A stretch of 64,000 nt of DNA from Isoetes taiwanensis (GCA_021234155.1 JAJEKV010000148.1:950616-1014615), one strand, 5' to 3'; numbered from the stretch's first letter, positions 37,228 to 50,270 are shown. Notes: generated by a model not told the origin, from the sequence alone. Numbers and translations are program-made.

Positions 37228-37832
37228 CTAGGGCCTGCTTCCTTTGCTATATTTTTTTAGAAATTGTGTAGTTGCTGTATACACTACCACTTCTTTTCCT
37301 CTAGCATCCATATCCTTGCAATCTCTATTTCGAGTTGTGTCTCTCCCTTTTTCAGCTTTTTCCTTTTCCCTTTGATAGGCCTCGAACATCTCTTGGAATT
37401 TCTCTGTTTGGTCTTCGTATCTTTTCCTCCTTAAGCCTTGTGCTCTTTTCTTCTTTTTTGCTTTTTTCCCTTTTGATTTTTTCTGTTTTGCCGGGGATTG
37501 CACCAGAGGATGGGTTCGTCTGTAGATGAGTCCACAGTTAGGCTAGGGGATTGAACCGCTTTCACCTTTTTTTTTGTTCTTTTTTCCCCTGTTCGCATGG
37601 GATGAGGCTTGAGCTTCATTGCTTCCGCTGCTATCTGTGGAACTTTTCCCAGCTTTCTTTTTTTCCCCTTTTGAGGTTTCGGTTCCAATGTTCCTGCTAT
37701 TTTTTCAGCTTGTTTCTCGGGGAGGATCTTATAGCTATGGCGGGAGTTATTTCGGGCTGATCTTCGTTTGAATGTCCTTTGTTTTACGGTTCCCCGACTT
37801 CCTGTTTTCATGATCCCTTGCATTGCTTGCAC
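37228..37832 (-). pseudogene. LINE ORF1 upstream part, very basic
   Basis: Two overlapping frames, probably one coding region split by a slip, are extremely rich in Lys and Arg (KQKKSKGKKAKKKKRAQGLR; KRTKKKVKAVQS). They lie directly upstream of ORF1 in the same orientation. I infer that they are the basic N-terminal extension of ORF1. Confidence 0.5.
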
Positions 37833-38730
37833 TTCGATCTATTCATTGCTATTAGCCTTGCGTTTAGGGATGCCATGAGGTCTGATACGGATTCCGATTC
37901 TGTTCTTCCCTGAGAGCAGCTCGGGAGGTTGCAAATCTCTGAAAACCCCCTTAATCCGCGATCAACTGTTGACCGGAAAAGCTTGAGATCTGATAACCTT
38001 CAAACTGAGTAAGCACAATCTGTATTTCTCCCACGAAATCCACTTGTGCAGCCTAGTTTGTAGATATGAAAAATGGGACTTCAATGAGAGCGGTTGAGCA
38101 GATTAACACGATTTCGCAACATAATCACCCAACCACGATGTCTGAATTCACAAAATTTTCCCTGTTAGATCTCGCACCAGTTCTCCTTCCGAAGCTTGAA
38201 GTTTACGGGCAAGGGGGGAGAAGGGCTGTCAGATCATGCCAGTGTACTGGGGGCAGGGGACCGTTGGCATAGGTGGCATTTGAGGGTTGGCCATTTAGGC
38301 CACCCGTACCCAAAAAGCATGGGAGGGGATTAGGCGGGAAAAGCAGGGGGGGCGATGACGGGCGGGAAGAAGGGCAATGAAGAAACAAAAAAAGGGGGGG
38401 AGGGGGGTGAAGGGGCACGAGGCGCTAGGCGCCTGCGCCAAAGAGGGGGCGGGAAGAGGGGGTGGAAATTGTTATAAGCCTTTCGATCTTGACCATTGAG
38501 GAGGGGAAAAAAAGTTGGCACAAGTTGCATGCAAATATTTGGCGCACTCTAGATGTACCAATTAGTACACTTCGTGTAATACGCCCATTAAATCATATAA
38601 AAACATAGCAAAAAGCGTATAAAAATGCAAAAGAAACCCCTTGTTATTGTGCTAGATGTTAGGTTCATAGACAATAGATAGTAATAGATAGTAATATCTC
38701 AATATTTCTTTCATAGTTACTATAATAGAA
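37833..38730. other. Probable LINE 5' UTR, then G-rich sequence
   Basis: The LINE 5' end is probably between 37900 and 38200 but cannot be fixed. Positions 38330-38460 are purine-rich with long G runs, and the Pro/Ser-rich frames on the opposite strand are artefacts. A segment at 38474 recalls 9110-9160. Confidence 0.35.
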
Positions 38731-39054
38731 TAGAATAGAACTAGTTACGGTGCCCAACGTTGCTGGGCATAATTTGGGAACATGTATATGTTGAAAACCT
38801 ATAACGAAAGAAAGATGGGCATAATTTAGGCATCATTTAGGAATCTATATACCTGTAAGTGAAAGCTGGACATAATTTGAAAAACTGTATATGTTGAAAA
38901 CCTATAAATCAAAAGCTGCAATGCATAGTGTGTGATGTTTTTATGTTGTAAGATTCGTCAACTGGGTTGGGTTTGGGAACTAATATATGTTGTAAATTGG
39001 GGACTTATATATGTTGAAACCTGTAGAAAAGCCACAATGCATCGTGTCTGCTGC

Positions 39055-39140
39055 TTTTGTGTTTTTAAGAATGATCAACATTATGCAATTTGTTGGTGCT
39101 TTTGTGTTTTTAAGATTGATCAACATTATGCAATTTGTTG
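39055..39140. repeat. Short tandem duplication
   Basis: Two copies of a ~48-bp unit (cttttgtgtttttaaga, tgatcaacattatgcaattt) lie back to back. Confidence 0.85.
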
Positions 39141-39539
39141 ACGTGATAGTAGTTGCAACTCAAACGTTATCTTGTAACCCATCTCTTAATTTGTAGAATT
39201 CTTGAAGATTTAGTTCAAACATTGTCTCGCAAGCTTTTACTCTGCCCTTAAATTTTTTGGATTCTGGAAGATTTGGCAAAGGTTTATACATGCGTGTGCA
39301 TGATTGTACAGGTTAAAGCTTACATTAAAAAGCAGATTGAGCTTTAAATCCATGTGTATGCAACCATTGGGTTTGCATGTGTATTGTTACAACGCATTGT
39401 CATATAGAAAACATCATAGTTTTGTATTTTATATAAAAGACTCTTGTTATACATCTTTAATTTAGCATACAACAATTTACTTTGTTGTAGATATATAGGT
39501 TCCTTCCACAACATTTGAAAAATCAACAAAAATTCAGCC

Positions 39540-39850
39540 TTGAATCTGAGAACCTGCGTGCATTTAAATCAAGAACTCTATTATCTTTGCGCAACTGTAT
39601 GCATGACAGTGCCTGCATTGTGAGAACCTCAACATATGCCCTGAGAGATAAGAGCGCTATGACAGTGCCACCATTATGATTAATAACCTCAGCATATGCC
39701 TTGAGAGATAGAGCGCTATGACAGTGCCACCATTATGATTAATCTGAGAGCCTGCATGCATTTAAATCAAGAACTCTATTATCTTTGCGCAACTGTATGC
39801 ATGACAGCGCCTGCATTGTGTGAACCTCAGCATATGCCTTGAGATAAAGT
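39540..39850. repeat. Nested local duplications
   Basis: The block starting ctgagaacctgcgtgcattt is repeated at about 39745. Between the copies, the phrase gagcgctatgacagtgccacc is itself repeated at about 39650 and 39710. This indicates successive local duplications. No coding meaning was found. Confidence 0.85.
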
Positions 39851-40881
39851 GCCGTATGCCCTGAGATAAGGTTCCATGATAGTGTTTGCATTGTGATAAA
39901 TATGTACAATGTATTATGGATTAGATTGTAGATATGAAGAAGGATTGCCTAAATGGTTTTGAATAGGGAAGCACTTGCCAAGGACAACAAAATGTGATGT
40001 CTAGAACAACAGTAGCACAGTTTGTAGCACGATCTTTCTGCGCATAGGTTTTCAACGTGCATAGTCCCCTGCATCAAAATAGATCGAAGTTAAATTCAAA
40101 CAACAATATAAGTCTTTTGACGATCGATTTTCAATGTTTGCATGATTGAATCTAATATTCAGAAATGGCACGTATGCAAAAACACACTCATCACTGAGAG
40201 AGCCCGTAGAATTGACAAAGATGTCCCCCCCTTCTTCTCCACCTATGGCTGAAAAGGCAAGTGCAGTCTCCATCTATGGCTGGAAAGGCAAGTGCAATAA
40301 TGCTCTCTGTGACACCATACGAATCATCCCAATCATCCATGCCCTTTCTAGGATTATAATATTAGGCTAGGGTAGAATTTGGTAAGAGGAAGAATGATTG
40401 CTGAGCCTAAAAGCATCCCAGCCATTATTGCATGAGGTAACTGTTTCGTGTTAAGTCGAATAGTTCTAAGTTATTTAATATGACAAATTTGAATGCACTT
40501 ACTGGCAGTTGAAATAGAGTTTTATTTCTTTATTCCGTTCCCATCTCTTCGACAGAAGATTCAGTTTCTCTCACATAATCATCACTCCTTTTCATAAGAG
40601 TCTATGGTATTAATGGATGTTGGCTCCACTTGCCTTCAAACTTCTTAGGTTGTGGACCATCTCCTGTATTAGTATGGATAGCATGAGAAAAGGTCTGATT
40701 GAAGTTGAAAGACAAAGTAAGAAATATACTACCTCCTTCAAGGTATCATAGAGCTCCTGCATAGCAGTGAAAATATGTTGAGAAGTAAAACTATGATGGC
40801 ACCAAATACATAAGATTTAGTAGACAGAATTCCAGACCAATTGGTTGAAAAATGTTCTCCTACAATAGTGCATTATGTTGT

Positions 40882-42929
40882 ACTAGTAACAGAGCCCAGC
40901 GTTGCTGGGCATAATTTGAAAACCTATAAATGTTGAGAACTTGTGCTTTGCATAAAGTAACTTCTCGGCCATTTGAGAAGCTGTAAATTGCAAGTGCCTA
41001 GGCCATTTAAGAACCCATAAATTGTAAATGCCATGTTTATGAGTTGTTGATGTTGTGTACTAAATCTCATACTCTTGCTACTTGGGTGTGTTGTGGCTAA
41101 TTATGTGTGGTCAATGTAACCCTTTAAAGGCGTTGCATTTATTGCATTGTGTTATTTACTGTGGCTACATATTCTAAACGAGGTGCACCTTGGACTACCA
41201 CAGTCGTCGGATCTGTCAATCCTATGGCCCAGACTGTATGTTGGAGCTTCTTGACACCTCTCGTTTCGATTATGCTCAATTATGATTGGAGACGTCTATG
41301 ATTACGAGTTTGCCTAAGGTTTTGATGGTATATCGAGCCTCTATACGATTTGGCTTAAGCTTTTAGAATATGAAATACGGGGATTCGAACCTCTACCAAA
41401 ATAACTCAATGTCCTAATACGACTACTTTAACCAATCTAACCAGTGAGCTAATGTGACTATTTTTTATCTTAAATCTATGTTTTTTTTTATAATAACCCA
41501 TTGAATTGTTTTAGGGATATGGTCTATGGTTTCAAGAATTATATCTATATCAAATCCCCCTGGAACCCCCTGTTATTTTGCTACATATTCGTTATATGTT
41601 GGTGAAACCGCAAAAATAGAGCATTTGTTGGCAAATAACCATTCCACAAATAGTAGAAAAGTAAGCTTTTGATCCAAATTAGACCTCGTGCAAAAGAGCC
41701 ACCAACTATTCTATTCTATTCTATATTAGCTTCATACATTTTATATGAGAATACTCCTAATATGGGGAATGCATATATATGACAATTGTTGCAAGGGACA
41801 TTTCCAAGCACTCAATGAGCCACAAAAAAACCATTTCCACAACTAATTCCCACATTCAATATAATCCAATGTTTTACTCTAGCACTTAGATTTTTCATTT
41901 TTTTTCAATAATGGAAAAAGCAAAATCTGTAAGTGAATCTTAAGAAGCTATTTACGCTGCTCATTCCCCTGTTTAGCACTTAATTTATCCCCATTACTGA
42001 AATACATTAGTTCAAACATTTCGATTATACAATCGGCCTTATCATTTGGGAGTGCTAATGTGACTTCCAAAAGCTTTTTTTCTTCTACGTTTTGCTTTAA
42101 TAGCCATTGTGCATTCCTAAATTGCTCTATTGGTTTATGCAGACCACGTTACATCAATATAGTTGTATCAAATACTGCTCTGCAGATGCTTGATGTTAAC
42201 AGGATGTTTACATTTCCTGCACCAAGCAATAATTCCAAGCTGATGTTTGTTTGCAGCAAAAGTAGAATAAAATGGACAAAGCTTTGAAACCACATACAAA
42301 CACCAAGCGTTTCCGAGCATATCAAGAAGAGAAGGCTTGGACAAATTAAAAGCTTTTACAGACTGCAGATGTCGTTGGCTTCATCCTGCTGCATCCTCGC
42401 CTAGATTCAACAGCCTATTTGCTCTGCCAAGAGTAAAAGACAAAAATTGTTTGAAATGAAAAGAATACGAAGCAAAATATCTAGAAAGCATCAAAAAATA
42501 AATAAGATGCTAAAATTTTGTGCACCTTAGAGCTAGTTTTGTGCACCTTAGAGCTAAGTCTAGAATCTTGAAGCAACAAAAGGCCTCGACTGAAGTAACC
42601 AAAGGAGTTTAGACCAAATCTGGCAGCTGCTCACAGGCCGAATCAAAGGCAAGGTGCATCGAAACTGGAAGCAAACGAATCTGGAATGCCGGAGTGCAAA
42701 AGAGAGATAACAAAATACTCTGCCCAGATTTTTGTGAAAGGCTTTTCCAGCTGCTTTTCTGCTATGCAGCAATTCCAACGGAGCTCTACGACCACTGAGA
42801 GAAAATGGAGAAAGGGTTAGAAAAAAATAAGATTTTGTTCTGACCGTCGATCTCCTGAAACGAATTCTAGACCGCCCGATCTAGGGCAAGATGCACAACG
42901 GACACACTGCATGACATTATAATATAGGA
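40882..42929 (+). mobile_element. Helitron-like element, inner copy (tentative)
   Basis: Starts ACTAGTAACAGAGCCC with hairpin GCCCAGCGTTGCTGGGC and ends with a region matching the outer copy's end (ctagggc, atgcac, CATTATAATATAGGA). The 2.05-kb interior contains the second copy of the Pol III-box repeat and no recognisable transposon protein. It is non-autonomous if the classification is right. Confidence 0.45.
41164..41588 (-). repeat. Dispersed 0.43-kb repeat, copy 2
   Basis: Near-identical to 1047-1485, with the same gctacatat at both ends and the same A/B-box-like segments on the minus strand. It lies within the inner Helitron-like element. Confidence 0.75.
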
Positions 42930-44577
42930 TATCCAAGTCCAAGCAAGGAGTTGCCGATATCAGCCATCATTGCCTACAGTCAAATGTATGTGGAGCAACA
43001 TTGGCTGGCTAATCGTCACTATAGCAATAGGTGGTTTAATACCGGGACTCGGCTTACTTTTATATAAAGCATGTCAAGAAAATATATATCCCTATGGATA
43101 CAAAGTCGATCGGACATAGATATATGTGAGACTCTAATGGCAGCTCCCGGCATGAAACCGCCAAGACCCGAAGTTGCTTTGGACCATTTGTCAAGATTGA
43201 TAATTCAGCCCTTATGGCTTTCTGTTTTCTATTGCGAGGAAAAATATCCATCATGCAATTGATTGTTTCACTTACCAAGAATGGGGTCTAAACGAAATTG
43301 AAATTATCATGTTCACGCACAAGGGGGTAGAACGACTAATTGAGTATTTAGTACTAAATCTTTTGCAATGGTTTATTCTACAAAGATGACCGGATTCGGA
43401 ACAAAGAGCAACTTAAAGATTTTTGCTATTGTGTTCGTTGATTTCCCGAGATAAGGGCAACCGCCAAGGGTATAACTCTATATGATGCATTACGTAAAAA
43501 AGTCGCTTCACTTTCTCTAGATAATACCCCAATTCGAGATCAATCTCCACCGAACTTGGTAAACAAATCAATCTATAGCAAGTTTCAAGTCTAATATGCA
43601 TTGCTTAAAATAGAAATCATCATTTTCCGACCGAAATAGCCAAAGAATCGTGGAGATCGCAAGAATTGCTCGAATGTAGTTTTTGATGCAAAAATGTCGG
43701 TTGTTGATTTATCGATGGCATGGCAGATTATAAAGAATACTCAAGAAAGATGATAGAAGGCATGGAGGCCTCGCATCTTTGCCGGTAGCAAAGACAAGAA
43801 ACATAGGAAGATTGCTTCTAAAATCATATGAATAGGGGAAGTTGATTTCCGATGGCATGGGCAGATTATAAAGAATACTTGATTTCGATGGCATGGAGGC
43901 CTCGAAGTTGATCTTTGGTATGAGCAGTTTTAAAACCTAGGAAGATCACAGGGGAGTAAGTCCACTGCTAAGTTAGTAGCATTTTGCAATGAAATATCTG
44001 TGTTTGTTACACCTAAATGCAACATGCAAATGCAGCCGAAAGGATTCCCGACTATAACTTTGTATTTTAAGTCCAGAAATTGAAAAAAAAAACGTGGAAG
44101 AATGCTTACCTGGTCAAGATTGGGACGATCGAGCCATGTTTGGTTTGAAACAGAGAATTCCAGCACTCAGCAAAAGATTCGGTGACGTATCTGCACCATC
44201 TGATCTTCAAGGGAACTGGATTCTGCAGGGCTAGATCTTTGTCCCACCAAAAGCATTACATAGAAGAACCTGAACGTCCATATTGAAACTTGAATAAACC
44301 CTTCATTTTCAAAACCTAAACTGCACAAGATCACCATAGCTGCATTTTATGTGCAAGAAGCTATTATGCACACCAGAGCATGTTCGACAGAAAGCAATTA
44401 GGAAGCTTATGGTGCGATCTGGCAAAATCGTTTCACGTTGGTTTCTCTCTCTTTCTTCGTATGCATTGACCTAGAAAGGGGAAATAATCTTATCAAATCA
44501 AATCATGGCCGTCGAATTTAAGCTGGCCGTCGGATTTAGGGCTCGATGCACTACTTACGTCAAAACATTATAATATA

Positions 44578-44660
44578 AGATAGAATAGAATAGAATAGAA
44601 TAGAATAGAATAGAATAGAATAGAATAGAATAGAATAGAATAGAATAGAATAGAATAGAT
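44578..44660. repeat. (TAGAA)n microsatellite
   Basis: About 16 copies of a pentanucleotide directly abut the outer Helitron-like 3' end. Short runs of the same unit occur near 38727 (just before the outer 5' end), 41705 and 46523. Confidence 0.95.
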
Positions 44661-47476
44661 TTTTTAGCGTCCATAGAGACCGATTGGCCTATGGGACCCA
44701 AACAAAAAGAGGACAGCAAGCGTATTACTGACAGGATTAAAAGACCCATAGATGTCATATTGCAGATATTTACTAAATCTAGTTGTTTAATTTTATTGTT
44801 GAAGGGTAATAGAACTTGTAGGACATTGCTATTTGACTGGCTATAAGAGCTTTTAGGAGCAATGCGTCAGCATGCCATCTGCTCCATGCACACCCGGGAG
44901 ATTCACTTATAACAAAGGGGATATGCCATCTGCGTTCAGGGGGTAGTAAAAAACCCCCTAGTATACTGACTTATGAAAGCTATTTTAACCCCTTTAAGTA
45001 TATGGTTTACCCCAAATAGTGGTTAAAAAACCCCTAGTATGGTACGTATGCCTACGTAAAATGGTAAAAAAAAACCCCTCAAGTATAACTCACATGGTTT
45101 GTACGCCCAAAACATGTGAATCCCCCGGGCATGCACAAGTCTTCTAACATGCTTCGTGCACAAACCTTCTACACCTTGTGACAAAACATTTTATACTGAT
45201 ATACCAAACCATTTCAAGTTCCACAAATAAGTCTATCAATACAACATGTGCAAAATTTATTCTTTGTCATTTCTTCAATCTAATGATAAGAAATAATTTG
45301 AAGATATTGAATCCAAACACGGTCCTTCACTTCTTTCTAAGGGGAGAAGATTTAAAGGCCATCAGTATCTTAATCTGGACTACAACAATAACATTACGAA
45401 CAAATGAATAAATGCCTTGGAATATGTGCAGCCTATGATGCTTCCAGATTGACTATAGTAACCAATCAAACCCTACATGAAATGCCTTCTGCTTAGCTAG
45501 AACCCATGCAGCTGGATAGGATGTTAAGAGAGCAGATGGCTGTCCAGAGTACTGTTGAGTGAGCACTATGGCCAACACCATGTTAGTTGAACTCTTGGAC
45601 AATAAAATAAGCAATGCTCTCAAGTGTTTCGACGACTGAAAGGCAAAGTGGGCATACTGCAGGGATAGAAGATCAGGATTCCCTAAGATTCCTATTAGAT
45701 GCCCTAAGACCCTTGACATTTTAGTCTGAAAGGATAGTTTATTGTGCGGGGGACTGGGGGGGAGAGACAGGGCCTTTAATCCTAGTAGTAATACTTGTAC
45801 TATTATCTGCTATTAGTACCTGCCATTTACTGGCTACACATTTTATGCTTCCATAGGCCAATTGGTCCCTGTGGAGATTAATTTTAGCTCAATTTAATTC
45901 AACTCATCAACTTTGTACCAAACATAGCAAGGAATTAGTCAGAGCATCTTATTGTCCTTTCCATGGTAGTGTCTGTCTCGTAACATTTGCATTCAACATG
46001 TACTAGCAGAAGAGCTACAAAATTTTAACACTTTCTATAATAGTTTCCAAGCTCATATACTCTTTTAGCTAGTGAATGCTATCCAAAAAACATATAGCTA
46101 ATACTTCATAATGTCAAGGATTAGAAACAACATCCCTATATGGAGGGATGCACTCAAACAAGAGGGAGATGCCTTATGCGTGCAGTGGGCATATAAAAGC
46201 ACCACCATATATAACTGCTAAGAAGGCAATTTTTGCCCCTTTTTAGTCGACTACACAAAGCCCTAATCGTATGCATAAAAATGGGTCGAAAATCCTCATC
46301 TACATGCAATTACAAGGTGTATATTCTCCTCGGGGAATTATTTATATAGATATCTACAATGTCCAGCAATGTTGGGGCCATTAGGTTTGAACCTATAAAT
46401 GATTTATTTGTTTATACAGACCAAGAAATTTAATTCCATCCTCGCCCTTTGCGCTCTTATATCATGACCAGTGACAACTATATGTTACTTGTTGTTGGAC
46501 CACCAAGTCTAGATGAACAGAAGAAAAAATATATTCTATTCTACTCTACTCTTTATCAACTAAATTATCCTCGAGAACATGAGGAAAGATAACGAGCTGC
46601 CTCTTACATATGTTGAGCTGGATGAATTGGCAAAGCAGCCAACCAAGTTGGAAGAACTCAAAAATTAAAGAAGTTTACGAAAAAATATATTACTGTGAAA
46701 ATAAAATAACATTTCTACTAGAATACATATTGTGTTGCAAGCAATCTCTAAATTGTTTAATGGCCTGACACTTGTCTAAATTGTCAAAATACATAGCATT
46801 TTTTCCCATATTCTTTCATATAGATAGTGATCCTACAACCAGTAGAATGACCTTGTTTTACCCTTCCAAACAAAAAAAGCCCTATTTTTTCAAAAACCTG
46901 CAGGTCATTTTTATGAGGAAGCATCAATTAAGAATATTCTAAAAGCATGTATCACAATTATATATGTTTAGATATATGCCAAGGTTATCATATATATCCG
47001 AAGTCAATTTTCAAGTCAACAAGTGACAAGTCATTGTATATGTAGCTAAAAGAAAAATGATGGTCTTTTCACTTCACTTCCTATATTACTAGATGCATTG
47101 ATGTAAACTGTTTTATGTTAGATGCAAAGTTAAATGCATGGGTTCGAAGGAGGGTTTTAGGTAATGAACATGCATTTTGAGAAATCAAGAAGAGGAAGCT
47201 ATTTGGCAAGAAAGGAGGCTAGCTGGAGATAAGGCTACGAGGTGAAGGTGACTTATTGTTTTCTTCTTGTTAAACACACTCACACCTATATCAACAAATA
47301 ATGGACAACAAGAGGCTTCACTTAGGTTAGATGGAGTGCGTCATGATTAAAAAGGTTTTTTGTTTCTAATACACTTTTGCTATTTATTTTCTAGCCAGAT
47401 ATTATCAAGACACTAGGTAAAACGGATCTGAACTTCTGGTAGCATACAAGGATCCATTATACATTGATTGTAACAT
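44661..47476. other. No gene recognised
   Basis: A ~2.8-kb AT-rich stretch with only short, unmatched frames. Near 44940-45110 there is a loose repetition of aaaaacccccta-like phrases. No terminal repeats were identified. Confidence 0.45.
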
Positions 47477-47818
47477 TTAGATGTGGATCATGACGAGCTT
47501 CCAAAGAAAGATCTTCTCCATGTGCGAGTGGTTGATATTAAAACGTAGAGCCAGTGGGGGCATAATGAAATGAACAGCTGTGATCGTGTTGAACACACCC
47601 AGACGGGTCACGATAGTACGAGAGACCAAATTCATGGAAATTTGTGAATGTGGGGGCATGGTGGATCGATGAAGACAGGAGAGTCCCCCTTGTTCTTTAG
47701 AATTAGTGGCTGTAGGGAAGGATAAGCTGAAATCTTTGATTTGCTTTTTTTGCTCAATAAAGTGATAGTGCAGGACCCAAGTGTACACTTTCCTATCCAA
47801 CGAACTAGTTATTTCCAT
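47477..47818 (-). other. Unassigned 113-codon open frame
   Basis: The frame encodes VYTWVLHYHFIEQKKQIKDF and similar, with no motif I recognise. It ends 198 bp upstream of the clock gene start and points away from it. It could be a fragment of a transposable element or chance. I list it because it is the longest frame in this gap. Confidence 0.2.
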
Positions 47819-48015
47819 TGTGGTGATAACGTAGGCGGGTTATAACCTATGGCCTAGCGAACGGTGAGGATTTAAAGGGCTTCACATCTTGGCCGTCTGT
47901 TGATCGCCCCGCCGGAGCGAGCGGCTCCTTAAAACCTGAACTGCTTCATCGGCTATGAACTGGAGGATCCTGTTGCTGTTCTCTTGCTGCCTTTTATCAT
48001 CTTTTTTCTCTGGCG

Positions 48016-49856
48016 ATGGAGCAGCAAGATGATTCAGATGATGAATGTTCTGAACTGAATGGTAAAATGGCTTTCAACCGTAGCAGGGTTCGGATTTTGC
48101 TCTGTGATGACTTTTCTTCTACCGCCGGTGAAACCATTAACCTGCTGAATCGTTGTTCATACCAAGGTATCTCTTTCTGATTTTGTTTTTTGCCTACCAA
48201 ATTATTTGTTAAACTGAAGCTTTTACGCCATTGTTGTGAGGCAGTAATGGCTGCTCATAATGTAAAAGATGTTCGCAAAGCATTATCCTCAGAACCGGAC
48301 CTTATTCTGGTGGACATAGAGTTTTCTAAAGGAAAAGGTCTTAAGCTTCTCAAATATTTCAACAGAAGAGAAAGGCTGAAGCACGTTCCTGTTATTAGTA
48401 AGTTTTCCATTTTTCGTATACATCAAAGAAGAAAAAAGAAGAGAAATCTCATGTTGATGGATTTCCCTCTCTTTTTCCTTCTCTGTTAGGAACATTTGGG
48501 CATCCAAGCTTGCTTGATACGTATTGCCATATGCAGTGATGGCAAATCGTCATGATATGGCAATGGTTGTGAAGTGCCTGAGATATGGAGCAGCAGACTA
48601 TCTAGTAAAACCCCTTCGCAGGAATGAATTCCTCAATCTGTGGACACATATGTGGCGCAGAAGACGCATGGTAAGTCTTTGGTTTTATAGTACTGAGTTG
48701 ATTTGTTTCTTATATAAAATTCTATATAGATTTCTGGGTTAATGCTATTTTTCTTGTATCTTATGAAGATGGGCATGCAAGAGAGGGATGTTGTCATTGG
48801 TGGTCTTAGCATGGCAAATGTTTCTTCATTCGGCTCTGTTTTGCTGGAAATAAGCGAGTCTATGACCTGCAGTGCTGACCAGGAAAATGGTGAAGAAAAG
48901 ATTGTAAGTTCCTAGCATAGAAATGCTTGCAATCTTTTCTATTTCATGCAGCATGGCAAATGATTAAGTCTAAGCAGGCATATATTGATTTCTTAGCATA
49001 CCTTTGCAGTCGGTGGAGTCTCCTGTACTAGAGTTGTCACTGAGGCTATCATGTGGAGGTATGATGCCCATATTAAGTTTGTTGTTACTAGAAAATAGAG
49101 GGAAGAAAGGAAACAAGGGGAAAAAAACAAACAAACAGTTTTCTCTGTTGAGGAGTTATGTTTATTTTATGCAAAAAACTCTCTTTTACTGGTCTGATCA
49201 GCGAAGACAATTGTGCAGGTTCATTTGCATTGGCGAAGGGATCTGATAAGAAAATGACAAAATCCGTCTCCTTTCTGAAATTAGGATTAGCTGATCAATG
49301 CATTTCAGAAAATCTGCAGCATAATTATTCTCAATTGAATGAATATCAGCACACCTCACAAGTGTTCGAAAAGGATCAAGACAAGGATGAGATTGAAGGG
49401 AGCAGTGGAACAACTAGTGAAAATATGTACGAGGACAGACCCCAGCACAACAGCAAAGGAACATCAGATCAAGGCCATGATTCACTGACTTATCTGAATT
49501 ATCAAGCTTTGCCATCTTTTGGAAACTTAACTCCAAGTTTGGTGCAAGGAACCATAATGGCTCCCATGGCAGGACAAGCAACAATGCAACCAATTAACAT
49601 TTCATACATACTAACAGGAGTCCATCCAGCACAGCATCTTGGACCTGTGAATTGGCCTCCATTGTGTGACAATCCTAACAGATCAATCAACTTACAAACC
49701 AATAGAAGAGAGGCTGCTCTCACTAAATTCAGACAGAAAAGAAAGGGTAGGTGCTTTGAGAAAAAGATCAGGTACGCAAGCAGGCAGAGATTGGCAGAGG
49801 AGAGGCCTAGGCAAAAAGGGCAGTTTGTGAAATCTAGAGCAGAACTCTTAGGCTGA
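48016..49856 (+). CDS. TOC1-like: Pseudo-response regulator with CCT domain (TOC1/PRR1-like), six exons
   Basis: Exons 48016-48166, 48245-48397, 48537-48670, 48769-48903, 49010-49058 and 49219-49856 join through GT-AG introns in frame to a 419-residue protein. Residues ~27-146 form a receiver-like domain: [47 protein letters not shown], then [13 protein letters not shown], which is diagnostic of this family. The C-terminus has a CCT domain ([20 protein letters not shown]... to KGQFVKS). Between them is a poorly conserved linker. TOC1/PRR1 proteins are nuclear transcriptional repressors of the plant circadian clock; CCT contributes to DNA binding. At about 420 residues it is shorter than Arabidopsis TOC1. 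The phosphoacceptor position is Asp, where angiosperm TOC1 has Glu. The ATG chosen is the first in frame; no strong TATA box was seen. Confidence 0.92.
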
Positions 49857-50015
49857 AACTCTCTCTTAGGCACCTTCATGTCTGGTTTTAGTCCCAGAAT
49901 TTTTAGACTCTAAACCCCAGCTCTTAAAGGAAAGTCAAATATGTATAAAGTCAAATATGTATATAGCTTTGACGTGACAAAGGAAATTTTTGCTGGTTGT
50001 CTAGTGCCTCTATTC

Positions 50016-50021
50016 AATAAA
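50016..50021 (+). terminator. Poly(A) signal of the clock gene
   Basis: AATAAA lies 160 bp beyond the stop codon and 50 bp before the copia target duplication. Confidence 0.6.
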
Positions 50022-50075
50022 ATTATCTGCCCCCTAAAAAGAATGATAAGAACATTGTTATGACAATGTTATAAT

Positions 50076-50270
50076 TCTTAAGATTACAGAAGATAGAGCT
50101 GGTGGAGAATATGTATGCGGCTTTTCTTATTGATTGAATAACACAATACAACAAGAGTAGTTATCTATGCATCGGATAGATGCGTCGTTTTCCTAAACAA
50201 CTACGACTCATTTATTGCTGACTAGGATGACACCTATTCTAGATCCTTGCTGACTCATCATATTCTAACA
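50076..50270 (-). repeat. Copia 3' LTR
   Basis: Matches 54716-54910. On the minus strand it begins TGTTAGAATATGATGAG. The purine-rich GAAGTGGGAG directly upstream, on the minus strand, is a suitable polypurine tract. Confidence 0.93.

Larger units (their letters stand above)
38740..44580 (+). mobile_element. Helitron-like element, outer copy (tentative)
   Basis: The left part begins ACTAGTTACGGTGCCC and contains the hairpin GCCCAACGTTGCTGGGC, continuing cataatttg. The right end has atgcac, then CATTATAATATAAGA. The same two ends occur at 40882 and 42929, inside this interval. Plant Helitrons often start with ACTAGT...GCCC hairpins, but I see neither the canonical 5' TC nor a clear CTRR end, and no Rep/helicase gene. 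Interpretation as one element interrupted by the inner copy is inference from nesting order. Confidence 0.4.

Noticed and set aside
36624-37271. Long plus-strand frame of 215 codons
   Set aside because: It is antisense to the LINE ORF1, whose domains and zinc knuckle are recognisable on the minus strand.
43050-43610. Possible host gene fragment within the outer Helitron-like element
   Set aside because: Several open frames of about 60-70 codons, but no recognisable motif or splice structure; not enough to claim capture of a host gene.
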